A stretch of DNA of 64,000 nt from Akkermansia muciniphila. GTDB lineage: Bacteria; Verrucomicrobiota; Verrucomicrobiia; Limisphaerales; BJHT01. Under the pieces are notes generated by a model, which did not search any database, had not been told where the DNA came from, and saw only the letters and a program-made list of their open reading frames with translations. The stretch lies in assembly GCA_945861535.1 (NCBI GenBank), contig CAMAUZ010000022.1:29455-93454 (forward strand), read 5' to 3'. Both the position numbers and the translations under genes were made by a program. This document shows positions 16,758 through 22,708 of this stretch, piece after piece. Each line of letters starts with the position of its first letter. Positions within the stretch are counted from its first letter, which is position 1.

Positions 16758-16964
16758 TCACGCGGCGACGGAGAAAACTTCCACCAGTTCGGGCACGACT
16801 TCTCCGTGCTCCAAGCGGTCGGCCATCACCCGCAGCGCGAGGGCTTTGGTGCGGGCGACGGCTTCATCGCGCGACTGACCGTAGGCCATGACGCCGGGCA
16901 GTCCGGTGATTTCCGCCAGCCAGCGGCCGTCGTCCTCGCACTCGGTGTCGATTCGCAGATTCAT
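16758..16964 (-). CDS. HicB-like antitoxin fold protein, without HicA partner
   Basis: A 68-residue protein with the compact beta-alpha HicB N-terminal fold: DDGRWLAEITGLPGVMAYG followed by a helix (SRDEAVARTKALALRVMA). It matches solo HicB-like proteins in length and ending (VVPELVEVFSV). No hicA follows: only 62 bases separate it from the rhodanese-like gene. It lies 31 bases after the sufS stop and so inside the iron-sulphur locus. Confidence 0.75.
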   Translation of the reverse strand: MNLRIDTECEDDGRWLAEITGLPGVMAYGQSRDEAVARTKALALRVMADRLEHGEVVPELVEVFSVAA

Positions 16965-16995
16965 GGCGGGAGTTAAGCCGGGCGCGCGGCTTTCT

Positions 16996-18231
16996 TCAAA
17001 CTCCGAAGAATTTCTGGATTTCCTGCACGACCTCGATGAAGCGGTCCACCTCGGCGCGGGTGTTGTAGAAATAGAAGCTGGCGCGCGCGGTGGAGGGGAC
17101 GCCGAGTTTTTTCATCAGCGGCTGGGTGCAATGGTGGCCGCCGCGCAGGGCCACGCCGAGGCGGTCGGCGATGGTCACGACGTCGTGGGCGTGAACGTCG
17201 TTGAGGAGGAAGCTGACGAGGCCGCCGCGCTCATTTTTGGGGCCGAACAGGCGGACGCCTTTGAGTTCCGCGAGGCGCGCGTAGCAGTAGGTGGCGAGTT
17301 CGAGGTCGTGCTGGAAGATGTTCGCGCGGCCGATGGCGTCGAGGTAGTCGAGGGCGGCGGCCATGCCGATGGGACCGGAGATGTCGGGCGTGCCGGCTTC
17401 GAATTTGTGCGGGAGCGTGTTCCAGGTGCTGTGGTCGTAATCCACGGTGGAGATCATTTCGCCGCCGCCGTGCCACGGGGGCGTTTGCTCGAGGATTTCC
17501 TTGCGTCCATAGAGCGCGCCGATGCCGGTGGGGCCGCAGATTTTGTGGCCGCTGAAGGCGAGGAAATCGCAGCCGATGGCCTGGACATCGACGGGCAGGT
17601 GACCGGCGCTTTGCGCGGCGTCCACGAGCGTCGTGATGCCGAGGCGGCGGGCGCGGGCGCAGAGCGTGGCGACGGGATTGATGGTGCCGAGGGCGTTCGA
17701 GATGTGGACGAGCGAGAAGAGTTTCACCTCGGGCGTGAGGAGGCGGTCGAGCTGGTCGAGGTCGAGCAGGCCCTCGTCGCCGGTGATGGGGACGTAGCGG
17801 AGTTTCGCGCCGGTGCGCGCGGCGAGCATCTGCCACGGCACGATGTTGCTGTGGTGCTCCATCTCGGTGAGGAGGATGACGTCGCCGGCTTTGAGGAAAT
17901 GGTTGCCCCACGCGTTGGCGACGAGGTTGATGCCCTCGGTGGTGCCGCGGGTGAAGATGATTTCCTCGATGCTGCGGGCGTTGATGAACTGGCGCGTGCG
18001 TTCGCGCGCGGCCTCGAAGGCGGTGGTCGAGCGGTTGCTCAGTTCGTGGATGCCGCGGTGGACGTTGGCGTTGTCGCGCTCGTAGTAGCGCACGAGGGCG
18101 TCGATGACGGCGCGCGGTTTTTGCGAGGTGGCGGCGTTGTCGAAATAGACCAGCGGATGGCCGTGGACGGTCTGTTCGAGGATGGGGAAGTCGCGCCGGA
18201 GCGCGGACCAGTCGGGGGTGGGGGAGGGCAT
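16996..18231 (-). CDS. sufS: SufS-type cysteine desulfurase
   Basis: A 411-residue PLP enzyme that takes sulphur from cysteine for iron-sulphur cluster assembly. Motifs in order: VYFDNAATSQKP, the NVHRGIHELSNRST segment, FTRGTTEGINLVA, LTEMEHHSNIVPWQ, VDAAQSAGH, the PLP lysine in FSGHKICGPTGIGALYG, and the catalytic cysteine in GGHHCTQPLM near residue 365. This is the group II (SufS) arrangement with the short active-site loop, which normally needs SufU or SufE as acceptor; sufU lies 3.4 kb upstream on the same strand. It begins 12 bases after the mazF-like stop. Confidence 0.95.
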   Translation of the reverse strand: MPSPTPDWSALRRDFPILEQTVHGHPLVYFDNAATSQKPRAVIDALVRYYERDNANVHRGIHELSNRSTTAFEAARERTRQFINARSIEEIIFTRGTTEGINLVANAWGNHFLKAGDVILLTEMEHHSNIVPWQMLAARTGAKLRYVPITGDEGLLDLDQLDRLLTPEVKLFSLVHISNALGTINPVATLCARARRLGITTLVDAAQSAGHLPVDVQAIGCDFLAFSGHKICGPTGIGALYGRKEILEQTPPWHGGGEMISTVDYDHSTWNTLPHKFEAGTPDISGPIGMAAALDYLDAIGRANIFQHDLELATYCYARLAELKGVRLFGPKNERGGLVSFLLNDVHAHDVVTIADRLGVALRGGHHCTQPLMKKLGVPSTARASFYFYNTRAEVDRFIEVVQEIQKFFGV

Positions 18232-18243
18232 GGAAAAATCAGT

Positions 18244-18594
18244 TCAACGATGACCGACGCAAAGCGCAATGGCGGCGGCAATGGCGGCGATTTCGTCTTC
18301 GGCCAGGCGGCCGATTCGCCGCTTCAATCGCTCCTCGGAGAGCGACTTCACCTGGAATGCATCTGCCGCGGAGGGTTTGCTCAGCCCGTTCTTCGTGGTC
18401 GGCGCGAGTGGGATGAACCAGACGCAGGCGGCGAAAACCGGCTTCCACTCCGTCAGCGGGACCACAATGCACAAGGGGAGCCGGCCGATGTTGCGGGCCT
18501 GCATCACGACGGCGGGGCGCGTCTTGCAAATTTCCGAACCCACGGCCGGATCGAACGCCACTTCCCAGACTTCACCGCGTGTCGTTTTCGGCAT
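18244..18594 (-). CDS. MazF/PemK family toxin (mRNA endonuclease)
   Basis: A 116-residue MazF-like protein with the opening RGEVWEVAFDPAVGSEICKTRPAVVMQ, seen here as RGEVWEVAFDP followed by KTRPAVVM, then PLCIVVPLTEWKP and the C-terminal LSEERLKRRIGRLAED. Family members cut mRNA at short sequences. Its start overlaps the antitoxin gene by 23 bases, so translation is probably coupled. It ends only 12 bases before sufS. Confidence 0.88.
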   Translation of the reverse strand: MPKTTRGEVWEVAFDPAVGSEICKTRPAVVMQARNIGRLPLCIVVPLTEWKPVFAACVWFIPLAPTTKNGLSKPSAADAFQVKSLSEERLKRRIGRLAEDEIAAIAAAIALCVGHR

Positions 18595-18832
18595 AGTCCA
18601 TGGGGGGATCGACCACGTCCCAGATGATGTCGGGATTCTCCCGATAGATTCGTTCGGCCTGCCCCATCTGTGCGGCCAGAATCCGTTCTCGGATTTCGGG
18701 CGGGAGTTTCATCAATTCCGTGGCCGTGGGCGCGGGACGGCGCGTGATGTCCTCGATGAATGCGAGCACCACTTCCGCCTGCGGCGCGGTCAGCGTGCGG
18801 GATTTTTCGGCGATGAGTTCAGTGGCAGACAT
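18572..18832 (-). CDS. Antitoxin partner of the MazF-like toxin
   Basis: An 86-residue, charged, helical protein (LTAPQAEVVLAFIEDI ... PPEIRERILAAQMGQAERI). It has no obvious AbrB-type DNA-binding strand motif, but its size, position directly upstream and 23-base overlap with the mazF-like gene make it the antitoxin. The C-terminal acidic WDVVDPPMDYAENDTR is a likely toxin-binding tail. Family assignment is by context rather than by a recognised motif. Confidence 0.7.
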   Translation of the reverse strand: MSATELIAEKSRTLTAPQAEVVLAFIEDITRRPAPTATELMKLPPEIRERILAAQMGQAERIYRENPDIIWDVVDPPMDYAENDTR

Positions 18833-18920
18833 GGGGCGAGGCTAGTTCGTTTTCACGAGGCGGGCAAGAAGCGCGGCGGATCGCGGTGGGACGCAGAGTG
18901 GTCGGGCGAGGAAGGCATGT

Positions 18921-19541
18921 TCAAAAATCGAGCGACTCGGAGAGGAGCTTGTCCACGCGCAGCTTGAAGCCGGGCAGCAGGCGCGAGGGCGCGAACTGGC
19001 GGCCGGTGTAGCGTCCGCGCAATTCGTAGGTTGCGGCTTCATTCAGCGCCCAGATTTCGACCTGGGTCTCGCGGGCATCGAGAATCCAATATTCCTTCAC
19101 GCCGTACTGCTCGTAGCGGTCGCGCTTGTCCTTGTAGTCGCGCTTGCGCCGGTTGTCCGCGACTACTTCCACAGCCAGATCGGGCGCGCCCATAACGTGG
19201 CCTTGAATGATGCTCGTGCGATCCTTGGCGATGAACATCACGTCCGGTTGGAGCACCAGGTCCTCGGCCAGGACGCAATCCATCGGGGAGACGATGACGA
19301 CGCCGAGGCGTTTGGCGCGAACCCACCGGTTCAAAGCTTCGGCGAAGCGAAAAACGATGTTTTGGTGACGAAAGAAGGGTGTCGCTGTCATAACCAGTTT
19401 CCCATCCCAGATTTCGACCGGCAGCATGGTTTCCGGCAGTTGCGCCAAGGCTTCCTTGTAAGTCCACTTGCGCCCGAAGGCCCACGCGGGCGGCGTTCCG
19501 AGCAGGTCTTCCGTTTCGCGTTTGAGAGTGGCAATGCTCAT
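18921..19541 (-). CDS. Uma2 family (DUF820) putative endonuclease
   Basis: A 206-residue protein of the PD-(D/E)XK-like Uma2 group. Seen are PVEIWDGKLVMTATPFFRHQ, LQPDVMFIAKDR, and the core APDLAVEVVADNRRKRDYKDKR (D, then ExV, then K) followed by YGVKEYWILDA. These genes are numerous in cyanobacteria and PVC bacteria and their role is unknown; nuclease activity is inferred from fold only. The ATG at 19541 fits the family start; the longer frame to 19634 overlaps sufT. It lies within the iron-sulphur locus, directly after sufT. Confidence 0.82.
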   Translation of the reverse strand: MSIATLKRETEDLLGTPPAWAFGRKWTYKEALAQLPETMLPVEIWDGKLVMTATPFFRHQNIVFRFAEALNRWVRAKRLGVVIVSPMDCVLAEDLVLQPDVMFIAKDRTSIIQGHVMGAPDLAVEVVADNRRKRDYKDKRDRYEQYGVKEYWILDARETQVEIWALNEAATYELRGRYTGRQFAPSRLLPGFKLRVDKLLSESLDF

Positions 19542-19567
19542 GGGAGCAAAGTGCGGCTGCCGAGCGG

Positions 19568-20137
19568 TTACATCAACCCCAGTTGCAGCCGCGCGGCGTC
19601 GGTCATCATGCTCTGGTTCCACGGCGGATCCCACACGAGATCGACCGCGACGTCGTCGATGCCTTCGAGGCAGAGGAGTTTGTTTTGCACGTCCTGGACG
19701 AGCACGGGGCCCATGCCGCAGCCGGGCGCGGTGAGGGTCATCTTCACGTCAGCCTTGTAGCTGCCTTCGCCGAGCGGGCTGAGGTCGGCGTTATAGATCA
19801 GGCCGAGATCGGCAATGTTGACGGGGATTTCCGGGTCGTAGCAGGTGCGCAACGCCGCCCAGACCTGTTCGTTCAGCACCTCTTTCGACACCGGCCCGGC
19901 GGGCTTGCCGGCGGGCGTGAAACCAGGTGCGGCCGCCGCGGCGTCCGCCTTGCCCAGCGCGTCGGCGTCCTTGCCCTCGATGCGCGCGAGTCCGCCGCCG
20001 AACTGCACGGTGTAACTGCCGCCGAGCACCTGGGTGATGGTGACTTCGGTGCCCTTGGCGAGTTGATCTTTTTCGCCCGAGGGGATGCGGACGGCATTGA
20101 CATCGCGGGTGAGGGTGACGTTTTCGTAGGAGTGCAT
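19568..20137 (-). CDS. sufT: SufT-type iron-sulphur assembly protein (DUF59)
   Basis: A 189-residue protein. The C-terminal MIP18/DUF59 domain (about 90-185) has LRTCYDPEIPVNIADLGLIY, the cysteine motif TAPGCGMGPVL and the ending WDPPWNQSMMTDAARLQLG, which define SufT. An N-terminal region of about 80 residues (VRIPSGEKDQLAKGTEV) is also typical. SufT proteins support maturation of iron-sulphur enzymes. The ATG at 20137 is chosen over an upstream one at 20176 since the homologous sequence begins at MHSYENVTLTRDV. Confidence 0.9.
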   Translation of the reverse strand: MHSYENVTLTRDVNAVRIPSGEKDQLAKGTEVTITQVLGGSYTVQFGGGLARIEGKDADALGKADAAAAAPGFTPAGKPAGPVSKEVLNEQVWAALRTCYDPEIPVNIADLGLIYNADLSPLGEGSYKADVKMTLTAPGCGMGPVLVQDVQNKLLCLEGIDDVAVDLVWDPPWNQSMMTDAARLQLGLM

Positions 20138-20262
20138 GGGGATCAGGAATTTTTTGGGGTAACGTTCAGCGGCCAACGCTCAACGTCCAACGTTGAACGA
20201 GGCGCTGGTGGGCAGTGTTCGCTCGTTTCATGGCTTGAGCCTATTCCGTTTGAACGCGCGAC

Positions 20263-20808
20263 TCACAACATTTTCTCGAAGCAGACAAACCGGCCTTTAC
20301 GCATCTGCGCGCCGCCTGTGCGGCGATAGCCCAACCCGGCATACAATGCGAGCGCGGCCGGGTTCGCCGTGAAGGCATCAAGCCTGATGGCACCAGCGCC
20401 GTTTTGTTTCGCGAGCGACTCGGCGCGTGCCATCAACTGTCGGCCGAGGCCGCGCCCTTGCTGCGCGGGGTGGACCATCAGGCGATGCACCGCGGCGACC
20501 GGGCCGGCGGACGGCTGCCAATCCATGTCTGCCCACAGCGGGTCGAGCTTGGCATCGAGCGTGAACGCGCCGAGGAGTGCCCCGTCCCCGCGAGCGACCT
20601 GCACGGTGCCCGCACTCAGGTCGGCTTGGAACAGCGCCACGGACGGATAAACGTCGTCCCATTGGTCGATGCCCTGTGCGCGCATCTGGGCGACGCACGC
20701 ATCCTTCAGTGCGCGCAGGAGCGGCAAATCCGCCACGGACGCCCGCTCGGTGCGGAAGGTGTTTCGGTCGGGGGACGGATCAATAAAATCGGGGAGGGGC
20801 ATGGGCAT
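20263..20808 (-). CDS. GNAT family N-acetyltransferase
   Basis: A 181-residue acyltransferase. The acetyl-CoA-binding motif is VHRLMVHPAQQGRGLGRQLM (about residues 105-125), followed by IRLDAFTANPAALALYAGLGYR. The substrate cannot be deduced. The start could be ATG 20808 or 20802. It lies in the same direction between the sufU/toxin-antitoxin cluster and sufT. Confidence 0.88.
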   Translation of the reverse strand: MPMPLPDFIDPSPDRNTFRTERASVADLPLLRALKDACVAQMRAQGIDQWDDVYPSVALFQADLSAGTVQVARGDGALLGAFTLDAKLDPLWADMDWQPSAGPVAAVHRLMVHPAQQGRGLGRQLMARAESLAKQNGAGAIRLDAFTANPAALALYAGLGYRRTGGAQMRKGRFVCFEKML

Positions 20809-20853
20809 CCGCGATCAGGGCGGGGAAAGAGGTTCGCTCCGCGGCGCGGCGGT

Positions 20854-20940
20854 TCACCCTTTCAGATCATCGCCTTCAGTGCTCACCGTCACGGTCCCGG
20901 CGGGATTTTCCACCGCGGACTTGAACGCGGGCCTCGTCAT
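20854..20940 (-). pseudogene. Second copy of the 3' end of sufU
   Basis: The reverse strand reads KSAVENPAGTVTVSTEGDD then LKG and a stop, nearly the same as the SufU C-terminus (KSAVENPSGAVTVSTEGDD, PKG). At DNA level 20857-20923 matches 21599-21665 at about 59 of 67 bases. An ATG at 20940, four bases after the hicA stop, makes a 28-codon open frame, but the sequence is best explained as a tail duplicate left on the far side of the Phd-HicB-HicA cassette. Confidence 0.85.
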
Positions 20941-20944
20941 GATT

Positions 20945-21169
20945 TCAGAGGTGTTGGTCAAGTTCTTCCATCGTCAGTTCCGTGTCTTTGAGGATGGCAT
21001 TGAACAAACCCGGTCCAATGGTTTCACCCGCGTGAACCGGCACCACCGTCCGCCGTCCATCCGCGTGCTGGAGGATATGGTGGCTGCCCTTGATGCGCGA
21101 CACGCGGAAACCGAGCCGCTGCAAGGCGGCAATCAACTGGCGGCCGCGCACTCGGGGCAGGCGTGGCAT
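20945..21169 (-). CDS. hicA: HicA-type mRNA interferase toxin
   Basis: A 74-residue HicA protein: RVRGRQLIAALQRLGFRVSR, then the catalytic-histidine motif KGSHHILQHADGR and VVPVHAGETIGPGLFNAIL. HicA folds like a double-stranded RNA-binding domain and cuts mRNA. The ATG at 21169 is used; an upstream frame overlaps hicB. It follows hicB after two bases, giving the order hicB then hicA, reversed from the classical hicA-hicB order but common. Confidence 0.9.
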   Translation of the reverse strand: MPRLPRVRGRQLIAALQRLGFRVSRIKGSHHILQHADGRRTVVPVHAGETIGPGLFNAILKDTELTMEELDQHL

Positions 21170-21171
21170 GG

Positions 21172-21381
21172 TCAAACTGTAATGCGCTGCAACCCGACGA
21201 ACTCCGGGCCACTGCCCCGGTCTTGGTCCACTTCCAAACACAATTCGATCGCCTCGCGCACCCGCTTCATGAGCGTATCGAGCGACCTGGCCTGCGTGTG
21301 GCAGCCGCGCAACTCCGGCACCGTGGCGACATAGTAACCCTCAGTGTCGCGTTCGATGATGACGTTGAATTCCCGTTTCAT
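21172..21381 (-). CDS. hicB: HicB-type antitoxin
   Basis: A 69-residue protein with the HicB partial RNase H-like fold: MKREFNVIIERDTEGYYVA, VPELRGCHTQARSLDTLMK and VREAIELCLEV. It lacks the C-terminal DNA-binding domain of longer HicB forms. Its ATG (21381) overlaps the stop of the upstream Phd-like frame as ATGA. It pairs with the HicA gene two bases downstream. Confidence 0.9.
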   Translation of the reverse strand: MKREFNVIIERDTEGYYVATVPELRGCHTQARSLDTLMKRVREAIELCLEVDQDRGSGPEFVGLQRITV

Positions 21382-21554
21382 GATTTCAGCCCCTGCTTGC
21401 ATTCCGCGTGCGGAATCGTCTCCTCGTCCCGTCGTTCAGCAATGCCGGCCCGATCGTCCAAGTCCTCGAGCAGTTTCCCGAACTCGCTGAAGGGCAGGAC
21501 GACGGAGGTTTTCCGGCCTTTCTCGTTGGTCAGGTATTGAAGCGTCGCGCTCAT
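21378..21554 (-). CDS. Short Phd/YefM-like antitoxin, no cognate toxin
   Basis: A 58-codon gene found by reading the frame directly. The protein starts MSATLQYLTNEKGRKTSVVL and continues PFSEFGKLLEDLDD, AERRDEETIPH, which is the look of short YefM/Phd-type antitoxins (a strand, then a dimerising helix). No RelE/Doc-type toxin is adjacent; instead its stop overlaps the hicB start. It begins 41 bases after the sufU stop. Confidence 0.65.
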   Translation of the reverse strand: MSATLQYLTNEKGRKTSVVLPFSEFGKLLEDLDDRAGIAERRDEETIPHAECKQGLKS

Positions 21555-21595
21555 GGGGGCGAAGGTAGTTATGGCGGGTCGGTTGTCGAGTTCAC

Positions 21596-22063
21596 TCAGC
21601 CTTTCGGATCATCGCCCTCCGTGCTCACCGTCACGGCTCCGCTGGGATTTTCCACCGCGGACTTGGCGGCGTGCCAGGAGAGGATGGCGCACTTCACGCG
21701 GGCCGGGAACTTATGCACGCCCGCGAAGGCCGCGAGCTTGCCGAGCGCCGGGACCTCCTTGCCAGTGGTGACCATGTCATGCACCTGACCGAAGAGCGCC
21801 TCGACGTCGGCGCGCGTTTTGCCCTTGATCGTGGTGGTAAGCAGGGACGCGGACGCCTTCGAAATGGCGCAGCCGGAGCCTTGGAAGCTCGCGTCCTTCA
21901 CCACGTCGCCGTCCATGAGGAGATAAACGGTGTAGTTGTCGCCGCAGAGCGGGTTGCGGCCTTGGGCGACGCGGTTGGCGTTGGGCATTACGCGAAAGTT
22001 CCGCGGGCTTTTCGCGTGTTCGAGGATGACCTCCTGGTAGAGGTCGTTGAGGTCGTCGTTCAT
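21596..22063 (-). CDS. sufU: SufU-type zinc/iron-sulphur scaffold and sulphur-acceptor protein
   Basis: A 155-residue protein with the SufU signature: LYQEVILEHAKSPRNF, NPLCGDNYTVYL, GSGCAISKASASLL and VKCAILSWHA, giving the three cysteines and the aspartate that bind zinc. The insert between the second and third cysteines is the length expected for SufU rather than IscU. SufU accepts persulphide from SufS, which is encoded on the same strand downstream. Its last 22 codons are duplicated at 20854-20923. It is the first gene of the minus-strand iron-sulphur locus, divergent from a PSCyt1 gene. Confidence 0.93.
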   Translation of the reverse strand: MNDDLNDLYQEVILEHAKSPRNFRVMPNANRVAQGRNPLCGDNYTVYLLMDGDVVKDASFQGSGCAISKASASLLTTTIKGKTRADVEALFGQVHDMVTTGKEVPALGKLAAFAGVHKFPARVKCAILSWHAAKSAVENPSGAVTVSTEGDDPKG

Positions 22064-22375
22064 GGTTGAAAATTTCGGTGCTGGTTTCCCGTCAGCCGGC
22101 GGATTCTCACCGCCACAGCGGTCATTCCAGCCGTTTGCTGGTCAAACAGATTTGTGTCCGCGCCGCGATCATCTGGCGCCCTTTGACCGGGTGCTACCAT
22201 CCCGTGCCCGATCCATTCCCGCAACGTCCCGTTGCGAGCGCGGCCAACCTTCGGCATTTGCCCTCCTCGCAGCGTGATTCTTCGTGGATCGAAGCGGGCA
22301 GCGCTCCAGCTTGCCAAAAAAAAGGATCCGCCGGCGATGGTTACGGAAGCCGCGCTCCCGCCGCACTCACGCCGC

Positions 22376-22645
22376 GGGCGCATCTCAGTTTGCTGCAACC
22401 TTCGGCAGGCACGGGTGCCGTGTTCGAGGAAACCTGCGGCGGCACGCACGCACGCACGCGGGCGCGGTGGGGCAGGCATCCTTGCCTTCCAGTTCGGGCG
22501 GCATCCCTGCCGCCCGTTTCGATCGCCGAGCACCCCCGCGGAACTGGGCACAGGGGCAGGGAGGCCCCGCCAACGGGCAGGCAAGGAGGCCTGCCCCACC
22601 CGGCTGGCGCGGACGCCAAGCCGCGTGCAGGAAACTGAGATGCGC
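22376..22645. repeat. Nested inverted repeat R4, copy 2
   Basis: Ends gggcgcatctcagttt and aaactgagatgcgc are inverse complements, as in 3507-3714. The interior differs from copy 1: it contains an R2 element. Confidence 0.75.
22466..22600. repeat. Dispersed repeat R2, copy 3 (inside R4)
   Basis: Starts ggtggggcaggcatccttgcc-like sequence and ends aaggaggcctgccccacc. It is a more diverged copy than those at 11418, 13796 and 51829 and lies wholly within the R4 ends. Confidence 0.75.
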
Positions 22646-22708
22646 ACTCCCGCCGCGCCGCGCCATTTCGATGGTTGAAAATTCCTCCTCGCCACGAAAG
22701 CCTCACGC

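Larger units (their letters stand above)
22064..22708. other. Divergent intergenic region, repeat-filled
   Basis: A 645-base gap between sufU (minus) and a PSCyt1 gene (plus). The right half is the nested pair R4 (22376-22645) enclosing R2 (22466-22600). The left half, 22064-22375, contains no supported gene; open frames here are unlike any protein I recognise. Promoters for both flanking genes should lie here, but none is clear. Confidence 0.6.

Noticed and set aside
20945..22063. Interpretation of the duplicated sufU tail as a transposon target-site duplication
   Set aside because: At about 67 bases it is far too long for a target-site duplication, and it consists of coding sequence with a preserved frame and stop codon.
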